This document shows, one piece after another, positions 48,244 to 56,867 of a DNA stretch of 64,000 nt. The stretch lies in assembly GCA_016281015.1 (NCBI GenBank), contig JAEEHS010000007.1, forward strand, positions 30,829 to 94,828, read 5' to 3'. Source of the DNA: Bacteroidales bacterium. GTDB taxonomy: Bacteria; Bacteroidota; Bacteroidia; Bacteroidales; UBA932. A program made the translations under genes and the position numbers. The stretch's first letter is position 1, and each line of letters starts with the position of its first letter. The notes under the pieces were generated by a model. It was not told the origin of the DNA and ran no database searches. It worked only from the letters and a program-made list of their open reading frames with translations.

Positions 48244-51200
48244 ATGAAACATTCTGCGCTATATATCTTTCTTTGTATTTTCTGTATTTCTGCCTGTACG
48301 GGTAGTCAGCCCGATTCTCAGCAGCCCAGCGTTTCAGAGAATTATTTCATTCCGTCGTCAGCTGACGCGAATCCTTTCTGTAAGAACTGGATCCCGGAAG
48401 AAGAAATCATGGTTTTCCCTATGGGAAAATTCAAATATGAGTCAACTGATAATGCAGGCCGCCTGAGAAGCGTTTCCGGTAACTTGCCCGAGAGCACATC
48501 CGAGGTGTGGGCCATCAGCCCATCCAATCCTTCGGACAGGTTTCATGAGGGGAGACTGACGACAACGATTCCATCCATACAATCGGCCGGGCAGCAATGT
48601 ACAGCACCTTTTGCAGCGCATAGTACGGATCGGAACCTTGCTTTTTACTGCCTGTGCGGTGCTATTCACTTCCAAGTGGAAAAGAATGGTGTCGACTCGA
48701 TTTCTTTCAAGTCAGCCGCAGGCGAGGCGCTCTCCGGAATGGCCGTGTTTTCATTCAATGGACAGAATCTTCCTTCCTATCACGACGTTCCGTCTCAGGA
48801 GGAATCCGATTCCGTCCTTGTGAAAGCACCAGCCGGTGGATTCTTGGAAGGAAAAGACTACTACGCTTTTTGCCGTCCCCAGGTTTTATCAAAGGGACTG
48901 ATTGCTACGGTTTATACCGGACAATCGCAGCAAATACTTTCTTTTCCTGATGTCACATCTGTCAGTCGCGCCACTCTTTCCGACCCCATTGTCATACAAC
49001 GGAAAGAGGAGTTGAATCCCGTCTCCATCATTTCTTTCGCGGATGCCCGGATGAAGGCAGACTGCGTGGCCGCCCTTGATAAGGACCATGACGGCGAGGT
49101 GTCCGTGGCGGAAGCCGCTGCTGTCACCTCACTGGAAGGCATCTTCAAAAGCCAGTTGTACACCTCTTTCGATGAGTTCCGCTACTTCACCGGCATCAAA
49201 GCTATACCGGACAACTTCTTTTCGGGCTGGATTATGCTCAAAAGCATCTCTTTTCCGGACGGATTAAGCACCATCGGCAAGAATGCGTTCCTCCGATGCG
49301 GTGAACTGGAGGCCATAACATTCGGACATGGACTAACGTTCATCGATCAATATGCTTTCTCCCAATGTCCAAAACTAAAGACTGCGCATATTCCTTCCCT
49401 GCGTGACTGGCTGGCCATCCAGTTTGCCTTTGACACCCTAACGCTGCGCGACCTATATCTTGCCAGGAACGGGTCTCCTTTCGTAACCAGCGAAGAAGGT
49501 CATCTTTATGTCGATGGGCAAGAGATTACTGTCGCCGATATTCCAGCAGGGCAAAAGATAATCCATAACCTTGCTTTCTTCAACTGCAAGGAAATCACGA
49601 CCGTCATCCTCCCTGGCGGACTGGAAGAAACCGGATACATGGCTTTCAGTGGATGTGACAAACTCACAAGAGCGGAAATACAAGATATTCGTGATTACCT
49701 GTCCATTGACTTCTCGAAATCATCGATCTTTTCATCAAACAGAACAGGAGACATCGTCTTGAATGGGCAGGTACTTAAAGACCTGGTCGTCCCGGAAGGT
49801 TGTACCACCATTTTCAGCAACGCATTTTCAAATTCGAGTATAACCTCCGTCAAGTTCCCGGACAGTCTCCAACGAATCGAAGACAGCGCGTTCGCTCATT
49901 GCAAGAGTCTAGAATCCATCGATTTCGGGAAATCAACGCCGAACGTTGGTGGCCTGGCATTTTACTTATGCACCGCAGTCTCCCGCGTCTATACCTCCTC
50001 CCTGGAATGCTGGCTGTCCATCCAGTTCGAGACCACTGGCAGCCACCCTTTCGACTCCATCCAGTACGGCCACCTCTATGTCAACGGTTCCCTCTTGACG
50101 CACGCGCAGATTCCGGAAGGGATTACTACCATTCCCAAATTCGCGTTCGAGAATTGCACGGACCTCACTCGGGTATCCATCCCGAAGAGCTTAACCACTG
50201 TTAATAACATTGCTTTCAAAGGATGCGTGAACCTCAAAGAAGTTGACATGAAAACGGCTGAACAATGGCTCAAGATTACCTACATTGACCATTTCTTTAG
50301 TGGAAGCAGAGACGGACATATCCTCGTCAATGGACAAGAAGTCAAAGAATTTGTCGTCCCGGCCCAGACAACGAGTATTCCATCCATTTGCTTCGCCTAC
50401 TGCAAAGGAATCACGGCCCTCAAGATGGAACCGACCTATCCCCCAACCCGCGGCAAGGACTGTTTCGCGGATACCTCGTTCCCCATCTATGTGTGGGAGC
50501 CCTGTCTTGAGCTGTATAAAACGCAATGGGAAGATATCGCTGACCGAATCGTAGGTATCCCGGTGGAAGGCGGTGGCGGAGATTCCGGTGGCACAGATAT
50601 AGCTGGAATCATTTCTTTCGCGGATACCCGGATGAAGGCAGACTGCGTGGCCGCCCTTGATAAGGACCAGGACGGCGAGGTCTCTGTTACGGAAGCCGCT
50701 GCCGCTACCTCGCTGGAAGGCATCTTCAAAAGCCAGTTGTACACCTCTTTTGATGAGTTCCGCTATTTCACCGGCATCAAGGCTATACCGGACAACTTCT
50801 TTTCGGGTTGGATTATGCTCAAAAGCATCTCTTTTCCGGACGGATTGAGCACCATCGGCAAGAATGCTTTCCTCCGATGCGGTGAACTGGAGGCCATAAC
50901 ATTCGGACATGGACTAACGTTCGTCGACCTAAAAGCCTTCTCCCAATGTCCGAAACTGAAAACAGCCCATATTCCTTCCCTGAGTGACTGGTTGGCCATC
51001 CAGTTCGCCTTTAGCACCCAGCTTGGGAACGGATCTCCATTCGCAACCAGCCAGGAGGGTCATCTTTATGTCAACGGGCAAGAGATTACTGTGGCCGATA
51101 TTCCGGCAGGACAGAAGAAAATCCATAACCTTGCTTTCTTCAACTGCAAGGAAATCACGACCGTCATCCTCCCTGGCGGACTGGAAGAAACCGGATACAT

Positions 51201-52131
51201 GGCTTTCAGCGGATGTGACAAACTCACAAGAGCGGAAATACAAGATATTCGTGATTACTTGTCCATTGACTTCTCGGGATCACCTCTCTTCTCATCGAGC
51301 GGAATAGGAGACATCGTCTTGAATGGGCAGGTACTTAAAGACCTGGTCGTCCCGGAAGGTTGTACCACCATTTTCAGCGACGCATTTTCATATTCGAGTA
51401 TAACCTCCGTCAAGTTCCCGGACAGTCTCAAGCGGATAGAAGCCTACGCGTTCAATCGCTGCAAGAGTCTCGAATCCATCGATTTCGGGAAATCAACGCC
51501 GTATGTGTTTTACGGGGCATTTTACTTATGCACCGCAGTCTCCCGCGTCTATACCTCCTCCCTGGAATGTTGGCTGTCCATCACGTTCGAAGCCAGTGGC
51601 AGCCACCCTTTCGACTTCGTCCAGAACGGCCATCTCTATGTCAACGGTACCCTCTTGACGCACGCGCAGATTCCGGAAGGGATTACTACCGTTCCCAAAT
51701 TCGCGTTCGAGAATTGCACGGACCTCACCCGGGTATCCATCCCGAAGAGCTTAACCACTGTTAATGACATTGCTTTCAGCGGATGCGTGAACCTCAAAGA
51801 AGTTGACATGAAAACGGCTGAACAATGGCTCAAGATTACCTACATTGACCATTTCTTTAGTGGAAGCAGAGACGGACATATCCTCGTTAATGGACAAGAA
51901 ATCAAAGAGTTTGTCGTCCCGGCCGGGACAACGAGTATTCCACCCTATTGCTTCTATAGCTGTAAAGGACTCACATCCCTCAAGATGGAACCGACCTATC
52001 CCCCGACCCGTGGCAAAGGCTGCTTCACGAATACGTCGTTTCCCATCCATGTGTGGGAGCCTTGTCTCGAACATTATAAAACGCAATGGGAAGATATCGC
52101 TGACCGAATCGTAGGTATGCCGATTGAATAA
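48244..52131 (+). CDS. Surface lipoprotein: fimbrillin-like N-terminus, two EF-hand-like loops, tandemly duplicated BspA-type LRR arrays
   Basis: MKHSALYIFLCIFCISACTG lipobox; two copies of DKD(H/Q)DGEVSV(A/T)EAAA; LRR_5 pattern (ITTVILPGGLEETGYMAFSGCDKLTRAEI). Confidence 0.85.
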   Translation: MKHSALYIFLCIFCISACTGSQPDSQQPSVSENYFIPSSADANPFCKNWIPEEEIMVFPMGKFKYESTDNAGRLRSVSGNLPESTSEVWAISPSNPSDRFHEGRLTTTIPSIQSAGQQCTAPFAAHSTDRNLAFYCLCGAIHFQVEKNGVDSISFKSAAGEALSGMAVFSFNGQNLPSYHDVPSQEESDSVLVKAPAGGFLEGKDYYAFCRPQVLSKGLIATVYTGQSQQILSFPDVTSVSRATLSDPIVIQRKEELNPVSIISFADARMKADCVAALDKDHDGEVSVAEAAAVTSLEGIFKSQLYTSFDEFRYFTGIKAIPDNFFSGWIMLKSISFPDGLSTIGKNAFLRCGELEAITFGHGLTFIDQYAFSQCPKLKTAHIPSLRDWLAIQFAFDTLTLRDLYLARNGSPFVTSEEGHLYVDGQEITVADIPAGQKIIHNLAFFNCKEITTVILPGGLEETGYMAFSGCDKLTRAEIQDIRDYLSIDFSKSSIFSSNRTGDIVLNGQVLKDLVVPEGCTTIFSNAFSNSSITSVKFPDSLQRIEDSAFAHCKSLESIDFGKSTPNVGGLAFYLCTAVSRVYTSSLECWLSIQFETTGSHPFDSIQYGHLYVNGSLLTHAQIPEGITTIPKFAFENCTDLTRVSIPKSLTTVNNIAFKGCVNLKEVDMKTAEQWLKITYIDHFFSGSRDGHILVNGQEVKEFVVPAQTTSIPSICFAYCKGITALKMEPTYPPTRGKDCFADTSFPIYVWEPCLELYKTQWEDIADRIVGIPVEGGGGDSGGTDIAGIISFADTRMKADCVAALDKDQDGEVSVTEAAAATSLEGIFKSQLYTSFDEFRYFTGIKAIPDNFFSGWIMLKSISFPDGLSTIGKNAFLRCGELEAITFGHGLTFVDLKAFSQCPKLKTAHIPSLSDWLAIQFAFSTQLGNGSPFATSQEGHLYVNGQEITVADIPAGQKKIHNLAFFNCKEITTVILPGGLEETGYMAFSGCDKLTRAEIQDIRDYLSIDFSGSPLFSSSGIGDIVLNGQVLKDLVVPEGCTTIFSDAFSYSSITSVKFPDSLKRIEAYAFNRCKSLESIDFGKSTPYVFYGAFYLCTAVSRVYTSSLECWLSITFEASGSHPFDFVQNGHLYVNGTLLTHAQIPEGITTVPKFAFENCTDLTRVSIPKSLTTVNDIAFSGCVNLKEVDMKTAEQWLKITYIDHFFSGSRDGHILVNGQEIKEFVVPAGTTSIPPYCFYSCKGLTSLKMEPTYPPTRGKGCFTNTSFPIHVWEPCLEHYKTQWEDIADRIVGMPIE
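49027..50578 (+). repeat. Tandem duplication, unit 1 (direct repeat of 50608-52128)
   Basis: Starts ATCATTTCTTTCGCGGAT. Offset to unit 2 is 1581 bp at the start and 1560 bp at the end (net 21-bp in-frame difference near 49435-49480). Confidence 0.95.
50608..52128 (+). repeat. Tandem duplication, unit 2
   Basis: Near-identical to unit 1; e.g. 51121-51240 differs from 49561-49680 by 1 base in 120. Confidence 0.95.
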
Positions 52132-52173
52132 TCGGCGAAAAAATAATAACTTTGCACTACTAAACCCAAACCT

Positions 52174-53058
52174 ATGCAAGAAAGAAAAAGAAACTGGAAG
52201 GACAGAAAGGACGGATGGTATCTGAGCGGGCTGGATTCGATGCATGTGATGATGCCGTACCTGTTCGGGCCCCGGAGTATCAATGAGGCCGTCCTCGGCG
52301 AAGTCGTGGACCTCACGGAGGTGGACAAATACCTCTCGGAAAAGAATGCCGCCGGTCCTGATTTCAAATACACCTGGTTCCATGTCATCGCCGCAGTCCT
52401 GGCGAAGACCATCCTGCTCCGTCCGAAGATGAACTGGTTCATTTCCGGACACCGTTATTATGAGCGGAAACAGATCGAAGTGGCCTTCAACGTCAAGCGC
52501 CAGTTCGCCGACGAGTCGGAAGAAGCCATGGCCAAATTCACCCTGGATCCGGAAGGAGGCTCCCCGTTGGAGCAGGTCCATGACTATGTGAAGCATTTTG
52601 TCCGCAAGGTCCGCGTCGAAGACAAGACGGAAGGGATAACCAATTCCCTGGAGATTGTCAAGAACCTCCCGCGGCCCCTTTTCCGCCTCATGGCCTGGTC
52701 CCTGAGAAAACTGGAATACCATGGACTTTATCCCCAGGCGCTCGCCAAGGATGACCCCAGCTATTCCAGCGTTTACCTGACGAACCTCGGGAGCATCAAG
52801 ATGAACGCCGACTACCACCATCTTTTCGACTGGGGCACGGTCTCCTTTTTCGTCACCATCGGCGAAAAGAAGCTCCGGCCCTTCTGGCAAGAAGACGGAA
52901 CGGCAGAGCTTCGAAACACCATCAAACTCGGCATGACTGTGGACGAACGCATCGCCGACGGCTATTATTTCGCAAAAACCCTCCGGCTGATGCGTTATCT
53001 CTTCGCCCATCCCCACTTGCTGGACGAGCCCGCATCCACCCCGGTAGAATTCGAATAA
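52174..53058 (+). CDS. 2-oxoacid dehydrogenase E2-catalytic/CAT-fold acyltransferase-like protein (no lipoyl domain)
   Basis: TNLGSIKMNADYHHLFDWGTVSFFVTIGEKKLRP...DERIADGYYFAKTLRLMRYLFAHPHLL; promoter box TAACTTTG at 52147. Confidence 0.7.
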   Translation: MQERKRNWKDRKDGWYLSGLDSMHVMMPYLFGPRSINEAVLGEVVDLTEVDKYLSEKNAAGPDFKYTWFHVIAAVLAKTILLRPKMNWFISGHRYYERKQIEVAFNVKRQFADESEEAMAKFTLDPEGGSPLEQVHDYVKHFVRKVRVEDKTEGITNSLEIVKNLPRPLFRLMAWSLRKLEYHGLYPQALAKDDPSYSSVYLTNLGSIKMNADYHHLFDWGTVSFFVTIGEKKLRPFWQEDGTAELRNTIKLGMTVDERIADGYYFAKTLRLMRYLFAHPHLLDEPASTPVEFE

Positions 53059-53070
53059 CACCACTTCACT

Positions 53071-54762
53071 ATGACCTTTAACCTGGAAAATGTGGCGACT
53101 CCCTGGCTCAGCCATTACGGAGAAGTGCCTTTTCACCTCAATTACAGCGACTCTTCCATGGCCGATACCGTGCTGGACACGGCGGCCGCCAATCCCGACT
53201 TCCCGGCGCTTTCTTTCATGGGGCGGAAGATTCCCTACAAGCGCATGGCCGCCGAAATCGACCGGACGGCTCGCGCTTTCCATCATATCGGCGTCCGGCC
53301 GGGCATGCGCGTTCTGGTCTGTATGCCGAACGTACCACAGGCCATCTACTGCCTATACGGGCTGAACCGGATCGGCGCCATCGCCTCGATGGTCCATCCC
53401 CTTTCAGCCATCGGCGAGATCGCCTACTACCTCAGGGAAGCCGAGTGCGACTATGCTGTAACGCTGGACCAGTTCTATGCGAAGTTTCTGGAAGTCCAGC
53501 AGGAGTATCCCCTCGGACGCCTGGTTATCGCCAAGGTTTCGGACGAGCTTCCCTTCCCGCTTAGCATTATACAAAAAGTTTTGACCGAAAGAAAGTTCCC
53601 AAAGGTCAAAGCAAGTAATGCTTTATATTGGACAGACTTCATCAAGGGCGGTGAGGCGGTCAAGGAGGATATCTTTGTCCACAAGGATCCGCTCACCGAA
53701 GCCGTCGTCCTGTTCTCGGGCGGCACGACCGGAGTCACCAAAGGCATCATGCTGTCCGACTTGAATTTCAACGCACTGGCGCGACAGACGGAGGCGATGT
53801 GCCACGAGACGGTCCGCCACGCCAAGATGCTGGCTGCCATGCCGGTGTTCCATGGATTCGGGCTCGGCGTCTGTATCCACACGATGATGGTCTGTGGCGG
53901 TACCTCCATCCTGGTTCCCCGCTTCAATGTCAAGAGCTACGCCCAGCTCATCAAGAAAACCCGGCCCAACTTCATTGCCGGCGTCCCGACGCTGTTTGAA
54001 GCCATTACGCGGAACCGCTACCTGGACGGGGCCGACCTGAGCTGCCTGAAGGGCGTTTTTTCCGGCGGCGATTCGCTGACCATCGAGCTGAAAAAGAAAT
54101 TCGACAAGTTCCTCGCCGAACACAATGCCTCCGTCCGCGTCCGGGAAGGATATGGCACGACGGAATGTGTGACGGCTTGCTGCCTGACCCCCTACAACAA
54201 AGAAAAGGAAGGCAGCATCGGTCTCCCTTATCCGGACACCTATTTCAAGATCTGCAAGGTCGGTTCGCAGGAGGAAGTTCCTTTCGGCGAAGAAGGTGAG
54301 ATCTGCCTAACGGGTCCCTCCCGCATGATCGGCTACATCCACCATGAGGAAGAGAATGCCGCGACGCTGCAGACCCATCCGGACGGCCACATCTGGCTCC
54401 ATACCGGGGACCTCGGCGTGATGGACGAGGAAGGATTCGTCTATTTCCGCCAGCGGATCAAACGGATGATCGTCACGAGCGGCTACAATGTCTATCCGTC
54501 CCAGATCGAAAACATCCTGGAGGGCCACCCCGCGGTCCAGCGCAGCTGCGTCATCGGGGTTCCCGATCCGTACAAGATGCAGAAAGTCAAGGCCTTCCTG
54601 GTATTGAAGGACGGCGAGCACGATACGCCAGAGCTGCGCGAGGACATCATGGACTACTGCAAAAAGCACATCGCCAAATATGCCCTTCCTGCAGAAATAG
54701 AAATACGTGACTCCCTGCCGACGACCCTCGTCGGAAAGGTTGCGTACACCAAGTTGCAGTAA
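53071..54762 (+). CDS. AMP-dependent synthetase/acyl-CoA ligase
   Basis: VVLFSGGTTGVTKGIMLSDLNF, EGYGTTECVT, WLHTGDLGVMDEEGFVYFRQRIKRMIVTSGYNVYPSQIE, TLVGKVAYTKL. Confidence 0.93.
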   Translation: MTFNLENVATPWLSHYGEVPFHLNYSDSSMADTVLDTAAANPDFPALSFMGRKIPYKRMAAEIDRTARAFHHIGVRPGMRVLVCMPNVPQAIYCLYGLNRIGAIASMVHPLSAIGEIAYYLREAECDYAVTLDQFYAKFLEVQQEYPLGRLVIAKVSDELPFPLSIIQKVLTERKFPKVKASNALYWTDFIKGGEAVKEDIFVHKDPLTEAVVLFSGGTTGVTKGIMLSDLNFNALARQTEAMCHETVRHAKMLAAMPVFHGFGLGVCIHTMMVCGGTSILVPRFNVKSYAQLIKKTRPNFIAGVPTLFEAITRNRYLDGADLSCLKGVFSGGDSLTIELKKKFDKFLAEHNASVRVREGYGTTECVTACCLTPYNKEKEGSIGLPYPDTYFKICKVGSQEEVPFGEEGEICLTGPSRMIGYIHHEEENAATLQTHPDGHIWLHTGDLGVMDEEGFVYFRQRIKRMIVTSGYNVYPSQIENILEGHPAVQRSCVIGVPDPYKMQKVKAFLVLKDGEHDTPELREDIMDYCKKHIAKYALPAEIEIRDSLPTTLVGKVAYTKLQ

Positions 54763-55427
54763 TGTCCATCGGCGTCCATACGACCCGTCTCACCGAACCG
54801 CTCGTTACCGGCTGGGAGAGCATGTACAGACTGATTCGGCAGGTCGGTCTTCTCCCCTTTTTCGAGAATCCCATTCCGGGCTTTTCCCTGGAAGAGCACA
54901 CGGATGCAGAGCATTGGTTCACGGATGAAAGCCTGGGTCCATGGGATTGGAAAATCGACTGCCTCCAGACCGGAGATATTGTCTACGGGAAGTATCTCTG
55001 GGGCGGAAAGGCGGCCTTTTCGACTCCTTCCGTTTACCGGGAGCTGATGAATTACCGGCGATCGCTGCCGAAATACGCCCCGTCAGCGCAGCTTCAGCCC
55101 ATCCTGGACTTTCTCGCGGAGAACGGTGCCATCTCCATCACCGAAGTGCGCCGGCTGATGGGCGTCAAAAAAAGCGCGGCTGACGCGATGATGACCCGGC
55201 TCCAGATGGGGACGCGGGTCGTTACGGGCGATATCACGCGGGTGTACCGGGGCAGCGACCTCCATTACAATGGCTGGCAGCGGAGCTCCTTCTGTGCTCC
55301 TGACGACCTGTATGACGACATGCGCTCTTCCCGCTCGCCTCAGGATTCTTACGCCTGGCTTTGCGACCTGGTTCGCCGAGTCGCCGGCGACGTTCCGGAC
55401 AAAGTCCTTCTCAAACTGCTCGGCTGA
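54762..55427 (+). CDS. Winged-helix protein, AlkZ/YcaQ-related
   Basis: AISITEVRRLMGVKKSAADAMMTRLQMGTRVVTGD wHTH-like segment; start overlaps the ligase stop (TAATG). Confidence 0.5.
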   Translation: MSIGVHTTRLTEPLVTGWESMYRLIRQVGLLPFFENPIPGFSLEEHTDAEHWFTDESLGPWDWKIDCLQTGDIVYGKYLWGGKAAFSTPSVYRELMNYRRSLPKYAPSAQLQPILDFLAENGAISITEVRRLMGVKKSAADAMMTRLQMGTRVVTGDITRVYRGSDLHYNGWQRSSFCAPDDLYDDMRSSRSPQDSYAWLCDLVRRVAGDVPDKVLLKLLG

Positions 55428-55451
55428 TACGAGTCTCCTTATCATATAAAA

Positions 55452-55561
55452 ACACAAATCATCCGACTGATTGCTGAAGGAAAGACGACTCCGAACATAG
55501 CAGCCGCTCTGGGCCTGGCAGCCCTGGTGCTGTCAAGAAAATGCTCGGTGAAGTAAAATAG
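55452..55561 (+). pseudogene. Remnant of a LuxR/GerE HTH domain
   Basis: TQIIRLIAEGKTTPNIAAALGL, then a frame shift to VKKMLGEVK (cf. GerE ...IIRLIAEGKTxxEIAxxLxLSxxTVxxHRKxML). Confidence 0.5.
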
Positions 55562-55587
55562 CGGCACCATCCCGTGCCGGGCTTTTT
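55562..55587 (+). terminator. Terminator-like hairpin after the LuxR remnant
   Basis: CGGCAC-CATCCC-GTGCCG, then GGC-TTTTT. Confidence 0.5.
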
Positions 55588-55729
55588 GTGTCCGACGGAG
55601 CCGTTCCGGTAGATGAGCACGGCAAGCCTTATGCTCATTGCTCGCTCTCCAGCTATGGAGCACTTCGGCCTCAATACTTTACCAGATCCCTCCTCCTCGA
55701 TAATCTTCACATCTGCTGACAGACCAATC

Positions 55730-56275
55730 TCAGTATTTCATCTTTTTTAGATCAAAATACATAAGTACAGTTTCATCGGATTCTAATGGAGGTGCAAGTA
55801 TCTGAAATCCATTCTTTATATAGAATCCGACAGCCTCCTTAAGTGCATCAACGGTGACAAAACGACAACCGGAAATCCTGTTCTCCAACAAGGTCTGCTT
55901 GATATAATTGATGGATATTCTCCCAAAGGATTGTCCTTCGTAATCTTTTGACACGGCGAGCCGACCAATTTTAACAGCAGGATAGGATTGTCTACGTTTG
56001 GCATTTGGAATCTCCCTGGAAAGCCGATTCCACACTGTTTTGTCAGAAAGGTCCCTCTCGACCTTGTCATTTAGCAATGAAAAATAGGCCACGGTTTTGC
56101 CCATGACATCATCTTCAAAGACATATGTCTCAGCCAGTAATTCCAGTGCGTGGTGTCTAGCATTGGGGATGTTAGTATCTTCTTCCAGAAGGAAGTCGTT
56201 CAAAAGATCTACCCTGCAATCGAAAGGCTTTACTTGTTCCGCATTTGGATTGAATTTCTTCAGTGTAATAGCCAT
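55730..56275 (-). CDS. GNAT acetyltransferase (TacT-like toxin candidate)
   Basis: FDCRVDLLNDFLLEEDTNIPNARHH...YPAVKIGRLAVSKDYEGQSFGRISINYIKQ...CRFVTVDALKEAVGFYIKNGFQIL. Confidence 0.8.
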   Translation of the reverse strand: MAITLKKFNPNAEQVKPFDCRVDLLNDFLLEEDTNIPNARHHALELLAETYVFEDDVMGKTVAYFSLLNDKVERDLSDKTVWNRLSREIPNAKRRQSYPAVKIGRLAVSKDYEGQSFGRISINYIKQTLLENRISGCRFVTVDALKEAVGFYIKNGFQILAPPLESDETVLMYFDLKKMKY

Positions 56276-56279
56276 ATTT

Positions 56280-56432
56280 CTAAAACGCCGCGATACTCTT
56301 ACACCATTCGTAATCTTTTTGTGCCTGTGCTTTCTCCTCCTCGGAAACCGGCACGACATTATGCACCGCTTTCTCAAAGCGGTAAGCATCTTCTCCGGTA
56401 AGAACCGGGGTCTCTTTTATCGGTTTCGCCAT
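56280..56432 (-). CDS. 50-aa small protein, candidate antitoxin/partner of the GNAT
   Basis: MAKPIKETPVLTGEDAYRFEKAVHNVVPVSEEEKAQAQKDYEWCKSIAAF; stop is 4 bp upstream of the GNAT start; absent from the ORF track because it is under 60 aa. Confidence 0.65.
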   Translation of the reverse strand: MAKPIKETPVLTGEDAYRFEKAVHNVVPVSEEEKAQAQKDYEWCKSIAAF

Positions 56433-56602
56433 ACCTATTTAACTTTGTAAAAAAGAACTATATTAAAACTGCTATTGGGCCTTAAGCGCAAATGAGTTCC
56501 TGATTGATGAATGTCCGAGCTTGTATCGTGTCTTCAAACAACTTCAAAAGCACTTCTGCAAATATACAAAAAGTTTGAATTGGACAAAGCAGAAAGATAA
56601 AA

Positions 56603-56709
56603 AAAGACTATTGCGATTCGCTGGCGGGCACGGGTCAGGAGAACGCGATACGCGTTAATCATATACTTTGGGTTCTCCCGGGATTCCATTTATTCTTCTC
56701 GTTGAACTT
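56603..56709 (-). pseudogene. Remnant of a DUF2075/SF1-helicase C-terminus
   Basis: Minus-strand KFNEKNKWNPGR | (frameshift) NPKYMINAYRVLLTRARQRIAIV; helicase motif VI-like YRVLLTRARQ. Confidence 0.5.
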
Positions 56710-56867
56710 ATTGAACCCCCGGAGCCGTGCTCATTCCTCGCTCTCATGGGCGGAGAAATAATCTCAAGTCACTTTAATTTAGTGCGCAAGACCAATGTCT
56801 TGATAATCTCAGGTAATTCAGCTGAAAATAATTAAATTTGCATGATTAAGCTGCAAATAACATATTC

